DNA of 64,000 bases from positions 1,704,501 to 1,768,500 of the forward strand of contig NZ_CP019508.1 in assembly GCF_002002865.1 (NCBI RefSeq), written 5' to 3'. Position numbers and translations under genes: made by a program. Below, piece after piece: positions 39,517-48,345 of this stretch. The notes beneath the pieces are model-generated. The model made no database searches. It was not told the DNA's origin and saw nothing but the letters and a program-made list of their open reading frames with translations. Each line of letters opens with the position of its first letter. Positions within the stretch are counted from its first letter, which is position 1. The stretch is from Brevundimonas sp. LM2. GTDB taxonomy: Bacteria > Pseudomonadota > Alphaproteobacteria > Caulobacterales > Caulobacteraceae.

Positions 39517-42396
39517 ATGACCACCACCTTGCGCCTGCGCCTCGCCTGTTCCGCTGCCGCAGCGGCTCTCCTGCTCTCTCCGGCTGCCGTCGCCGCCCAA
39601 GCCCCGTCCAGCCAAGCCCAGTCGACTTACGAGCTGGCCATTCCGGCGGGTCCGCTGGAGAACTCCCTCGTCCGTTTCGCCGAAGTCACCGGTGTCCAAT
39701 TGGTGTATTCCGCTGACGTCACGCAAGGGCGTCGCGGCCAGGCTGTTTCGGGCCGGCTTGACGCCGCGACTGGCCTGTCGCGGCTCCTGGCAGGGACTGG
39801 TCTGACCTATCGCTTCGTTGATGATCGCACCGTGACGATCGAGCCGGCGGTGGAGGGAAGCGTCGAGGGAGAGCGGGTGCTCGGCCCGGTGCGGATCGAG
39901 GGCGCGCAGAGTGACGGAGCGTTCGGTAGGGCCGGTCAGGCGGCAGGGGTGAACGGCGTTAACGGCTCGCGTGATATTACCGCGACGGAGGGGACGGGTA
40001 GCTTTACGAGCGGGGCGCTGACGATCGGATCGAAAGCGCCGCGTAGCATATTAGAGACGCCGCAGTCGGTAAGCGTGATCACTAGCGAGCGGCTGGAGCA
40101 GCAGAACATCAACGATTTTAATCAGGCGCTGCAGCAAGCACCGGGGATCTCATTCGCGCAAGGTGTAACAAATCTCGACACCACTTTTTATTCTCGCGGT
40201 TTTGAAGTGACGAGTATTCAGATCGACGGTGGTGCGCCGATTACCACACGTTTCGGGGTGGGAGCCTTCAGAGAAGGCAACGCCGGCTTCTTCCCACAGA
40301 TTGACATATCTCAATACGATCATGTCGAAATTCTTCGTGGTGCCGCCGGTCTTTTCAACGGCTATGGCGACCCGTCCGGTACCGTGAACCTAGTCCGGAA
40401 AAGACCCCTCGATCGCCGACAGGTAACTTTGGAGGCGGAGATGGGTAGTTGGAGTCACTATCGCGCCGTTATCGATGCAACAGCGCCGCTTGCCATTGAT
40501 GGCAGGCTGCGTGGCCGGATGGTAATGACGTGGCAGAGCAACGACCATTTCTATGACGTCGCGAGCGATCAAAAAGCCCTAGTCTACGGAGTCGTCGAGT
40601 ACGATCTGGCTCCGACGACTCTGGTTACTCTCGGTGCGAGTTATACGGACCAGGACAGTGTACCTTGGTACAACGGTCTCCCCCGTTATCAGACGGGCGC
40701 TACTCTGGGGTTGCCCCGTGAGATTGGGTTGGTTTTTCCGTGGAATAGCTGGGATTTAACAACAACCGAACTATTTGGTTCCATTGAGCAGAGTATCAGC
40801 CCCAACTGGATTGCGAAGCTAAACGTAACCTCGAATCAACAAACTAGCGCGCGCAAAGTCGGCTTTAATCTACTCACGGTCAATCCGCTAGATGGCCGCG
40901 GCCCGCGCCTGTTCGGCCAATATCGCGAATTCGACAGCGATCAACTATCCGTTGAGGCGTCTCTCGTCGGGGAGTTTAATCTTTTTGGGCAGCGTCAAGA
41001 AGTAACGTTGGGTGTCAACCGAAGTGACCAGGACGCCGGAGGACAAACCGAATTCGCGGCGCTCGTCACCAGTTCTTCCACAGCGCCATATCAGCCCTAC
41101 CTCGGGGGTCCACTATTTTGCACCTCGCCTGCCATATGTCCGAATACAAGAATCGCGACACCTCCGATCAACGTCTTCGACTTCGACCCCTTTGACCCAC
41201 TTTATACGGAGCCGCGAAATCCCCTTCCGACTCGCCGCTGGTCAGAGCTCGGACAGGTGCGGACTTTAGCCTATGCAAATTTTCGCCTAACTGCCTTTGA
41301 CAGATGGCACGTCGAGACGGGCCTGCGCTGGAGCCGCCAAGAGTTCAACAATTCCGAAGTCCAGCTCTGCACCAACACAGTGACACCAGCGGCTTGCGTT
41401 GGCGGCCAGGTTGGCACGGCCCACAGCCCCTTTCGGTCGACATATAGCGGCCAGGAATTCTCTTGGCCACCCTCCGTTGCTCTTTCCTACGACGCTACAC
41501 CAGAAGTAACTTTGCATTTGGGGTATACTGACATATATCAAGATCAGTCTGACACGCTGGATGGCGATCTGAAGCCTTTAGAGCCGGTTACTGGAGAAAA
41601 TATAGAACTTGGCGTTAAATGGTCCCGCGCGGACGGTAGAATCAATAGTGCGCTTTCTGTTTATTGGATTGAGAAGAGCGGCTTTGGCGTTACAGAACCG
41701 GATATATTTGATCGAATCAGGTTGAACTCCGATGGATCAGTTTACTTTGATCCGGATGGTACGTACTATTTTCTTGCCAATGACGGAACTGCATTGCCAT
41801 ACGGCCGGGTTGATGCATATCGAAGCTGTTGCTATGTACAGAGAGATGATCAGACCGTATTAGTTTCTGGCCTTGATGCGGAACTAACAGGAGAGATTGC
41901 GCCCGGATGGCAGGTCGCGGCCAGTTACACGTTCAGCGAGACTGAGCTTAGTGGAGCTTTCTACGGATTAGAAGAGGGCCGGCCGTCGCTGAGCATTCAG
42001 CCACAGCATCTTTACAAGCTCTGGACAAGCTACGATTTTAGGAGTGGAGGCTTTACGAGTTGGCTTGCCGGCCTGAGGCTGTCTATCGGCATTAACGGTC
42101 AGTCTGAAGGATTTAGGTCGGGATCTGTTTGTCCCGACGATGACGTAGCGCCACCTAATGCATTTACTGGGCTCTCGTCCTGTCTGGTGGATTCGGTACC
42201 TTTCGAGTTCGCGGTCGAGCCTTATACCATTGTGTCCGGCCGCGTCGACTACAGGCTGAACGATCTCTGGTCAGCTGCGCTCAATATTGAGAATATTTTT
42301 GACGAGACATACTACCAGTCGGTTGGAGACGTTACTGGAGGCAACTGGTACGGCCCCCCCCGCCGGTTGACGCTTAGCCTACGTAGCAGGTGGTAA
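39517..42396 (+). CDS. TonB-dependent siderophore receptor with STN signalling domain
   Basis: About 959 aa from the ATG at 39517 (GGGGGACG upstream). The open frame extends back to 39250, but only this start gives a proper signal peptide (LACSAAAAALLLSPAAVAAQ). STN about residues 38-110, linker with GERVLGPVRIEG, plug about 165-305 (ETPQSVSVITSERL, YDHVEILRGAAGLFNGYGDPSGT), barrel to a terminal RSRW. It is a clear paralogue of the receptor at 4430-7225, including a loop Cys pair (RSCCYVQRDD). GC content falls after about 40100. It completes a sigma-FecR-receptor unit. Confidence 0.94.
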   Translation: MTTTLRLRLACSAAAAALLLSPAAVAAQAPSSQAQSTYELAIPAGPLENSLVRFAEVTGVQLVYSADVTQGRRGQAVSGRLDAATGLSRLLAGTGLTYRFVDDRTVTIEPAVEGSVEGERVLGPVRIEGAQSDGAFGRAGQAAGVNGVNGSRDITATEGTGSFTSGALTIGSKAPRSILETPQSVSVITSERLEQQNINDFNQALQQAPGISFAQGVTNLDTTFYSRGFEVTSIQIDGGAPITTRFGVGAFREGNAGFFPQIDISQYDHVEILRGAAGLFNGYGDPSGTVNLVRKRPLDRRQVTLEAEMGSWSHYRAVIDATAPLAIDGRLRGRMVMTWQSNDHFYDVASDQKALVYGVVEYDLAPTTLVTLGASYTDQDSVPWYNGLPRYQTGATLGLPREIGLVFPWNSWDLTTTELFGSIEQSISPNWIAKLNVTSNQQTSARKVGFNLLTVNPLDGRGPRLFGQYREFDSDQLSVEASLVGEFNLFGQRQEVTLGVNRSDQDAGGQTEFAALVTSSSTAPYQPYLGGPLFCTSPAICPNTRIATPPINVFDFDPFDPLYTEPRNPLPTRRWSELGQVRTLAYANFRLTAFDRWHVETGLRWSRQEFNNSEVQLCTNTVTPAACVGGQVGTAHSPFRSTYSGQEFSWPPSVALSYDATPEVTLHLGYTDIYQDQSDTLDGDLKPLEPVTGENIELGVKWSRADGRINSALSVYWIEKSGFGVTEPDIFDRIRLNSDGSVYFDPDGTYYFLANDGTALPYGRVDAYRSCCYVQRDDQTVLVSGLDAELTGEIAPGWQVAASYTFSETELSGAFYGLEEGRPSLSIQPQHLYKLWTSYDFRSGGFTSWLAGLRLSIGINGQSEGFRSGSVCPDDDVAPPNAFTGLSSCLVDSVPFEFAVEPYTIVSGRVDYRLNDLWSAALNIENIFDETYYQSVGDVTGGNWYGPPRRLTLSLRSRW

Positions 42397-42664
42397 TCGC
42401 CTTCGGGGCCGGGACTAGCCTGCCGTGCCTCATGGGCGGTGTTTCCGGAGGTTTCCTCCGACTGAGGCTGCCGCGCCTTTGAAGCTGAGTTACGCGAAGG
42501 TGTTCCGGCCCTCGTTGGTAGGTCACCACACGATGACTATGCCGCGCTAGAGGCGTGATTTTCGATTGAGTGCTTCCATAGCGGCACCCGTTTGCGGCGA
42601 CTTTGGCTGGAGAGTGACAATCGTCAGAAGCGCTGCGCGACATTTCCTCCTTAGATCGACAAAG
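42397..42664. other. Non-coding spacer after third receptor
   Basis: No gene supported. A 6-bp-stem hairpin CGGAGG-TTT-CCTCCG (42446-42460) follows the receptor by about 50 bp and could act as a weak terminator, though no T-run follows. A minus-strand open frame across 42374-42694 has no family features. Confidence 0.45.
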
Positions 42665-42817
42665 CGCTAAGGGCTCCGCCCTAGCGCAGGCCAACGTGAA
42701 GCGGCTCCGCCGCCGGACCAGCCGGTCTCCCCGGCCTTCCGTGCCGGCGAGGGGTTAAACAACAGTCGGGATCGTCGGGCGTGTGCAGGCCGGGCGATCC
42801 CCCCGGCCGGTCAGCCC
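42665..42817 (+). repeat. Structured leader, right copy (no ParB-like gene follows)
   Basis: Second copy of the sequence at 7616-7770, same orientation, near 90% identical by eye. The first hairpin is extended here: GCGCTA-A-GGGC, TCC loop, GCCC-TAGCGC (42664-42687). The GCGGC-TCC-GCCGC hairpin is kept, the GACCGGCCGGTC palindrome carries one change (GACCAGCCGGTC), and the ATG seen in the left copy is absent. After 42817 the sequences diverge and no ParB-like gene follows. It may be the remains of a second, older element, or a site shared by both element ends. Confidence 0.75.
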
Positions 42818-43092
42818 GGGGCCAACAGACGTTCCTATCCGACCCCTTGGTCCACTGGGGCGGAGCGGGTCCTTCCGCGTTGCCCCTCTTCGGCGCCTAG
42901 GGGAGGGATGGATACAGGAGGCTTCGAACAGGTCGATTTGGCAAGGTTAACAGATCGGTGATTTTCCCGCTGGGCTTCGAAGCCAACGTGGCTTGTCTGG
43001 TGCGACAGATGAGAGCTCCCCAGTCGCTGACCGGCGAGGCCCCCTTCGACCAAGGTGGGCCTATCGGGGTGCCGGATTCTGGGCGGACGACG

Positions 43093-43516
43093 ATGGCGGA
43101 CCCCTTTATTCCACCCGACCCTCCGGTCGTGCCCAATCGTGTGGGTCCACGATGGGCCGGACGCGCTGGACTGGTATGTCCGCGCTCTGGCCGCGACGGT
43201 CTTCCTGCGTCACGACGAGACCGATGGGCGCTTGGGCCATGGAACGCTTGCGATCAACGCTGGCACGATCTATCTAGCCGACAGTTCCCGGAGCGTCGGG
43301 ACGGGATCGGCACGCGCTCACCCCACAGCCTGAGCGGCAGCAGCGTCAATATCGCCCTGGCTGTCGATGACGTTGATGCCTGGATGGCGCGCGGCAGCGC
43401 CGAAGGGGGCTGTCACGATCCGGACGGCCGCCGACGATTTCTAGGGCCGCCATGGTAAGATGACCGATCACTTCGGACACGTCTGGTCCTTCCTAGGGCC
43501 CAAGATCGGCGGTTAG
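43093..43516 (+). pseudogene. Frameshifted VOC-family (glyoxalase/PhnB-like) gene
   Basis: Pieces of one VOC domain appear in order in different frames: MADPFIPPDPPVVP (from 43093), then PIVWVHDGPDALDWYVRALA and RLGHGTLAINAGTIYLADS, then SVNIALAVDDVDAWMARG, and finally DHFGHVWSFLGPK before a TAG at 43514-43516. At least three frame changes break the gene. The DHFGHVWSF end is the usual VOC C-terminal motif. It lies between the right leader repeat and the tRNA, as decaying DNA often does at island edges. Confidence 0.72.
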
Positions 43517-43811
43517 CGAACCCGTCCCGACATCGCCCGTGCCTGACGCCGGCGACCATTCCGCCTCCTTCCTCAGCGGGCCTGTGCGCTTGGCGTATCC
43601 AACGCGCCGCGCCAAGCCCTACGTCTGCCTGGGCAATCGAGTCGCGAAGCCGGTCACGAACCGCCCTAGGCCGACCCGAAGAGGTCGTGGAAGCTCGACG
43701 AAACCCACCGTCTGGTCACGTTTATGCGACCTGTTTCACCCTCGCGCGCTTACTATACGCTTACTAGAGGGTGTAGTGCCCCGAAGGGCTTCAGCTAAGT
43801 CATTGATTTGA
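43517..43811. other. Non-coding junction between island and tRNA-Thr
   Basis: No gene supported. Two direct copies of CGCTTACTA (43747-43755 and 43758-43766), start to start 11 bp apart, lie about 50-65 bp from the tRNA 3' end, the spacing and size expected for integrase arm-type sites. The sequence immediately next to the tRNA (43790-43811) is AT-richer than its surroundings. This would be the attachment junction if the element sits in the tRNA-Thr gene. Confidence 0.4.
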
Positions 43812-43886
<75 letters not shown>

Positions 43887-43981
43887 CTTTTCTGAGGAAG
43901 CGGCCGTATAGCCACTGGATGGGCGGGGGGGAAGCCCTCTTTCCGCTTGCCGATCAAGTTTTCCCCGTGCTGACTGCGTTC

Positions 43982-44152
43982 ATGACCAAGCCGCCCGAGT
44001 CGATCATCTCCGAACCGATGCTCCCCGAGGCCGTGGCGGCGAAGACGCCGGAACAGATCGCCAAGGGCGAACGGGCGGTTCGCCTGGCCAAGGCGCTGCG
44101 GGACAATCTGCGCCGACGCAAGGCTGTCCGGCCCGAACGTCGGGACAGTTGA
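43982..44152 (+). CDS. Small basic protein upstream of murA
   Basis: 56 aa: a short acidic N-terminal half and a basic C-terminal helix (ERAVRLAKALRDNLRRRKAV). I recognise this shape from short conserved hypothetical proteins of Caulobacterales, but no function is known to me. An in-frame extension to 43808 runs through the tRNA and is rejected. It lies 118 bp before murA. Confidence 0.65.
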   Translation: MTKPPESIISEPMLPEAVAAKTPEQIAKGERAVRLAKALRDNLRRRKAVRPERRDS

Positions 44153-44269
44153 GCCGGCCGCGGCGAACACATTTGGCGACAGTCGCCTGTGGCCCTTTCG
44201 CCGCAGGCCCTCGCCGGGCTAGATAGCCGGCTCGCCGGGACGCTCGATCCCCGCGGTCTCAAGGACGAC

Positions 44270-45574
44270 ATGGACAGTATCACGGTTCACGGGGGTCAGA
44301 CCCTCCACGGTTCGATTCCCGTCAGCGGGGCCAAGAACTCGGCGATCAAGCTGATGGCGGCCTCGATCCTGACCGATCAGCCTTTGCTGCTGACCAATAT
44401 GCCGCGTCTGGCGGACACCAAATTCCTCGGTCGGCTGCTGCAGCAATTCGGGATGACCGTGACCGAGCGCGACGGCGCGGACGGGCAGGAGACCCTGTTC
44501 GACGCCGGCGAGATCACCTCGACCTTCGCGCCCTATGACCTGGTGCGGCAGATGCGGGCCAGTTTCAACGTGCTGGGGCCGCTGCTGGCGCGGACCGGCC
44601 ATGCCAAGGTCTCCCTGCCGGGCGGCTGCACGATCGGGGCCCGTCCGGTCGATCTGCACATCGACGCCCTGACGCGCCTCGGGGCCGTGATCGAACTTCA
44701 GGAGGGCTATGTGTCGGCGACGGCGCCCACCGGCCTGCGCGGCGCCGAAATCGAGTTTCCCTTCGTCTCCGTGGGGGCCACCGAGCACACGTTGATGGCC
44801 GCCGTGCTGGCGCGCGGCACCACGGTGCTGAAGCGGGCCGCCCGTGAGCCCGAGATCGGCGACCTGGCGCGCTGCCTGGTCATGATGGGGGCAAGGATCG
44901 AGGGCATCGACACCGACACCCTGGTCATCGAAGGCGTGACCTCGCTGAGCGGCGGCGAATGGTCCGTGATTCCGGACCGGATCGAGATGGGCTCGTATGC
45001 GGTTGCGGCCGCCATGGCCGGGGGCGAGGTGCGGCTGACCAAGGGCCGGGCCGAGTTGATCCAGAGCCTGACGGATCGCATGGTCGAGGCCGGGGTCGAG
45101 ATCACGCCGACCGACGACGGCGTCATCGTCAAGCGCGACCCGGCGCAAAGGCTCAAGGCCGTGAACGTGGCGACCGAGGTCTATCCGGGTTTCGCCACCG
45201 ATCTGCAGGCCCAGTTCATGGCCCTGATGACGACCGCCGACGGGGTCAGCGTCATCCACGAGAACATCTTCGAGAACCGTTTCATGCACGCGCCCGAGCT
45301 GATGCGGCTGGGGGCCGAGATCGCGGTCCACGCCGGCGAGGCACATGTGACGGGGGTCGAACGCCTGAAGGGCGCGCCGGTCATGGCGACCGATCTGCGC
45401 GCGTCTGTCAGCCTGGTGATCGCCGGCCTGGTCGCGGAGGGTGAAACCAGCGTCGGACGCGTCTATCATCTGGATCGCGGCTTCGAACGGCTCGAGGAAA
45501 AGCTCGGGGCGTGCGGGGCCGACATCCGGCGGGTCAAGGGCCCGGCTGTCGAAGGACCGGGCGATGACCATTGA
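44270..45574 (+). CDS. murA: UDP-N-acetylglucosamine 1-carboxyvinyltransferase
   Basis: 434 aa, cytosolic. First committed step of peptidoglycan synthesis: transfers enolpyruvate from PEP to UDP-GlcNAc. The ATG at 44270 gives the canonical start ([20 protein letters not shown], then AKNSA with the active Lys). The catalytic cysteine, target of fosfomycin, is in [14 protein letters not shown] (about C120). Other landmarks are [19 protein letters not shown] and [11 protein letters not shown]. The 3' end overlaps the DUF2948 gene by 11 bp. Confidence 0.97.
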   Translation: MDSITVHGGQTLHGSIPVSGAKNSAIKLMAASILTDQPLLLTNMPRLADTKFLGRLLQQFGMTVTERDGADGQETLFDAGEITSTFAPYDLVRQMRASFNVLGPLLARTGHAKVSLPGGCTIGARPVDLHIDALTRLGAVIELQEGYVSATAPTGLRGAEIEFPFVSVGATEHTLMAAVLARGTTVLKRAAREPEIGDLARCLVMMGARIEGIDTDTLVIEGVTSLSGGEWSVIPDRIEMGSYAVAAAMAGGEVRLTKGRAELIQSLTDRMVEAGVEITPTDDGVIVKRDPAQRLKAVNVATEVYPGFATDLQAQFMALMTTADGVSVIHENIFENRFMHAPELMRLGAEIAVHAGEAHVTGVERLKGAPVMATDLRASVSLVIAGLVAEGETSVGRVYHLDRGFERLEEKLGACGADIRRVKGPAVEGPGDDH

Positions 45575-46061
45575 GGCGCTGACGGCGGAAGAGGGCGAGG
45601 CGATCCGGGCCGCCGGGGGCAGTAACGCGCCCCTGCGGTTGCTGGCCGAGGACGATCACGACCTGGCCGTCATCTCCGCCGCGCTCCAGGACTCCATCCT
45701 GCGCCCCGCCGACATCGTCTGGGAGAAGGGCGCGCGCCGCCTGACCATCGAACTCAACCGCTTCTGCTGGGAATGCGGCGGCACCTTGGTGCGGGCCGCC
45801 ATGCAGTTCGGCGACGTCGAGGCGGTCAAGAGCCGGGGCCTGCCGCGCCTGCCGGACGCGCCCCTGGAACTGCTGGCGATCCATTTCATCGAGGGCGAGG
45901 CGCCCAGCGGCAAGGTCATCCTGATGTTCGCGGGCGGCGGCGACCTGCGGGTCGATGTCGAATGTCTGGACGCCGTCGTGGCGGACCTGTCGGAACGGTG
46001 GCAGGCCAAGGTCATGCCGACCCATCTTGACGGACCGGTTCTCGACGGGATGGGCGAATGA
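45564..46061 (+). CDS. DUF2948 family protein
   Basis: 165 aa, soluble. [20 protein letters not shown] near the start and [19 protein letters not shown] near the end match DUF2948, a family largely limited to alphaproteobacteria and commonly found next to murA. Function unknown. It overlaps murA at its start and UPF0262 at its end (ATGA), so it belongs to the murA operon. Confidence 0.92.
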   Translation: MTIEALTAEEGEAIRAAGGSNAPLRLLAEDDHDLAVISAALQDSILRPADIVWEKGARRLTIELNRFCWECGGTLVRAAMQFGDVEAVKSRGLPRLPDAPLELLAIHFIEGEAPSGKVILMFAGGGDLRVDVECLDAVVADLSERWQAKVMPTHLDGPVLDGMGE

Positions 46062-46522
46062 GCGAACAGCGCCTGGCGGCGGTCGAGCTGGACGAGACGA
46101 CCTTGCCGTCGGCCACGGCGGAGATCGAGCACGAGCGTCGCGTCGCCATTTTCGACCTGGTCGAGAAGAATCATTTCGCCCCCGACGGCGCCGACGCCGG
46201 CCCCTATGGGCTGAAGCTGTCGCTGCAGGACAATCGCCTGGTGTTCGACCTCAGCGGCATCGATTTCGTCCGCACCTATGCCCTGTCGCTGACGCCGCTG
46301 AAGAGCGTGCTGAAGGACTATCTGATGATCTGCGACAGCTATTACGAGGCGCTGCGCGGATCGTCGGCCAGCCAGATCGAGGCGGTCGACATGGGGCGGC
46401 GCGGTCTGCACAACGAGGGGGCCGAGCTGCTGAGAGCCCGGCTGCAGGGGAAGGTCGAGATCGATCACGAGACCGCCCGTCGGCTCTTCACCCTGGTCTG
46501 CGCGCTGTACCGTCGCGGCTGA
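46058..46522 (+). CDS. UPF0262 family protein
   Basis: 154 aa. [20 protein letters not shown], then [20 protein letters not shown] and [15 protein letters not shown] are the conserved blocks of the alphaproteobacterial UPF0262 family. No known activity, no membrane segment. Coupled to DUF2948 by a 4-bp overlap. Confidence 0.94.
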   Translation: MSEQRLAAVELDETTLPSATAEIEHERRVAIFDLVEKNHFAPDGADAGPYGLKLSLQDNRLVFDLSGIDFVRTYALSLTPLKSVLKDYLMICDSYYEALRGSSASQIEAVDMGRRGLHNEGAELLRARLQGKVEIDHETARRLFTLVCALYRRG

Positions 46523-46677
46523 ATCGGTTCCCGGGTGCGGCGACCCGCCGCGCCCCGCGCCCCAAAGTGGCCCCACGAAGTCTTAGGAATGCCGGTTCGC
46601 CGGTGGCGGTCGCCCTGTCAGGGCCGAGCCGCTACCGATCCCATGCTTTAGAAAAGCGCTGCCCGAGCCAAGACTTC

Positions 46678-47304
46678 ATGAGCCGACTGCCGCCCGCCCT
46701 GCGAACCCTGCTGCTCCATTCCGGCCAGACCGGTGCCCTGATCGGCATGGCCGTCCTGGCGATGGCCATGGCCCCGGTGACGCAGCCGCCGGATGCGGAG
46801 CCGGCGGCGCCGGAGGATGTGCCGGTGATCGCGGTGGCGGTTCCCGCAGGGCCCGTGATGCGCTCGATGACCTTCGGCGAGCCGGTGCCCGGCTTCGACA
46901 TCAACTCCCGCTTCGGCATGCGGCGGCTGGGCGGCGAGCCCGGGGTGCGGATGCACAAGGGGGTCGACATCGCCGCCCCCAGTGGCACGACCGTCTTCGC
47001 GGCGGCCGAGGGCGAAGTCGTCCGCATCGGCCATGATCCCGCCGGCTACGGCAACTTCATCGAGATGCGCCATCCTAACGGCATGACGACGCTCTATGCT
47101 CATCTGAAGCGTATCGACGTGGCGTCGGGCGATCGGATCGCCGGCCGCGAGCGGATCGGTCTGGTCGGTTCGACCGGATATTCGACCGGGCCGCACCTGC
47201 ATTTCGAGATTCGCCGGGGCGGCTCCCAGGTCAATCCGGCCCGGGTGTTGGGCCAGGTCTTTCGCGTCGCGGTCGAGGGCCCGGGCCTGGCCGCCGCTTC
47301 TTGA
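46678..47304 (+). CDS. M23-family (LytM) peptidoglycan endopeptidase or LytM factor
   Basis: 208 aa with an N-terminal membrane anchor or signal (residues about 14-33). The peptidase domain (about 70-195) has the zinc ligands in RMHKGVDIAAPSGT (H and D) and GPHLHFEIRRG (HxH), plus NSRFGMRR and GYGNFIEMRHPNG. It should act on peptidoglycan in the periplasm, cutting crosslinks or activating amidases. It stands alone, with a 155-bp upstream gap that probably contains its promoter. Confidence 0.92.
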   Translation: MSRLPPALRTLLLHSGQTGALIGMAVLAMAMAPVTQPPDAEPAAPEDVPVIAVAVPAGPVMRSMTFGEPVPGFDINSRFGMRRLGGEPGVRMHKGVDIAAPSGTTVFAAAEGEVVRIGHDPAGYGNFIEMRHPNGMTTLYAHLKRIDVASGDRIAGRERIGLVGSTGYSTGPHLHFEIRRGGSQVNPARVLGQVFRVAVEGPGLAAAS

Positions 47305-47358
47305 ATCTGTCGTCGAATACAGTTTGAGCGGCGGTGCCGCTTTGCTACCTCTTGACCC

Positions 47359-48345
47359 ATGTCAGGCTCGGGGGTGCAGATGGCGGCTTTGGTCCTGGAC
47401 GGCATCAGCAAGCGCTATGGCCAGTTCCAGGCGGTGCGGGATCTGAGCTTTCAGGTTCAGAAAGGCACCATCTGCGGCTTCCTGGGCCCGAATGGCGCGG
47501 GCAAGACCTCGACCCTGCGCATGATCCTGGGGCTGCAGCCGGCCACCAGCGGGACGATCTCGATCCTGGGTGCCTCGGACGGTCGCGCGGTCCGGGACCG
47601 CATCGGGTTCCTGCCGGAGGAGCGCGGCCTCTACAAGAAGATGACGCCCGTCGACGCGATCGCCTTCTTCGGCTCGCTGAAGGGGCTGTCGGCCGGGGAG
47701 GGGCGCAGGCGCGCCCGCGAGATGCTGGAGGCCCAGGGCCTGGGCGGCGCGCGCGACAAGAAGATGAAGGAGCTGTCCAAGGGGATGGCCCAGAAGGTCC
47801 AGCTGATCGCCGCGGTGGTGCATCGGCCGGAGTTCGTCATTCTGGACGAGCCGTTCAGCGGGCTGGACCCGGTCAACCAGCAGGGTCTGGAGACGGTGAT
47901 CCGCGACCTGGCGGCCAATGGCGCGACCGTCCTGTTCTCGACCCATGTGATGCAGCATGCCGAGCGGCTGTGCGACCAGGTCGTCCTGGTGGCGCGGGGC
48001 CGGAAGGCCTTCGACGGCACCGTCAATGAGGCGCGGGCGACGTCGCGCCGCTTTCTCGAGCTGGAGGGCGAGATCGCGGCGGAGGCCGTCGCCGACCTGC
48101 CGGGCGTCAACGATGTCGAGGTCCGGTCCCATCAGGCCGGGATCCGTGTGCTCAAGGCCGCGCTGGCCCCCGGCGCCAACGGCCAGGACGCCCTGAAGGC
48201 CGCCTTCGTCACCGGACTGGACGTGCGCCGGTTCGAGCTGAAGGAACCGACCCTGCACGACGCCTTCATCGACCTGACGGGCGACCACCCGGATCAGGAC
48301 CAGAGCGTCGCCCGGCCCGCCGCCGATCCGGAGACCGTCCGATGA
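47359..48345 (+). CDS. ABC transporter ATP-binding protein (NatA-like, DUF4162)
   Basis: 328 aa; starts at 47359 or 47380, the latter having a better ribosome site. Walker A GPNGAGKTST (about residues 43-52), signature LSKGMAQKVQL in place of the common LSGGQ, Walker B FVILDEPFSGLDP, and a C-terminal DUF4162-type region ending PTLHDAFIDLTG. It pairs with the permease that overlaps its end (ATGA). Such exporters move Na+, drugs or lipids; the substrate cannot be told. Confidence 0.93.
   Translation: MSGSGVQMAALVLDGISKRYGQFQAVRDLSFQVQKGTICGFLGPNGAGKTSTLRMILGLQPATSGTISILGASDGRAVRDRIGFLPEERGLYKKMTPVDAIAFFGSLKGLSAGEGRRRAREMLEAQGLGGARDKKMKELSKGMAQKVQLIAAVVHRPEFVILDEPFSGLDPVNQQGLETVIRDLAANGATVLFSTHVMQHAERLCDQVVLVARGRKAFDGTVNEARATSRRFLELEGEIAAEAVADLPGVNDVEVRSHQAGIRVLKAALAPGANGQDALKAAFVTGLDVRRFELKEPTLHDAFIDLTGDHPDQDQSVARPAADPETVR

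Larger units (their letters stand above)
1..43811. mobile_element. Integrative conjugative element or composite genomic island (left end outside window)
   Basis: This interval holds a complete Trb-type mating apparatus, relaxase, coupling protein and ICE-type accessory genes (7.6-32.2 kb), flanked on both sides by paralogous FecI/FecR/TonB-receptor modules. It ends next to the 3' end of a tRNA-Thr gene, a common integration target for ICEs, and core genes begin straight after. I found no second copy of the tRNA 3' end and no integrase in the window, so the left boundary is unknown. The cargo blocks could also be older chromosomal DNA into which the 7.6-32.2 kb core inserted. The conjugative content is certain; the exact limits are inferred. 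Confidence 0.7.

Noticed and set aside
7616..42817. Reading the two leader copies as simple attL/attR of the element
   Set aside because: They differ at about 10% of positions and include an indel, whereas attachment duplications are identical at insertion; kept as a repeat with other explanations.
44219..45571. 450-codon minus-strand frame opposite murA
   Set aside because: Shadow of murA, which carries the catalytic Cys and all conserved blocks.
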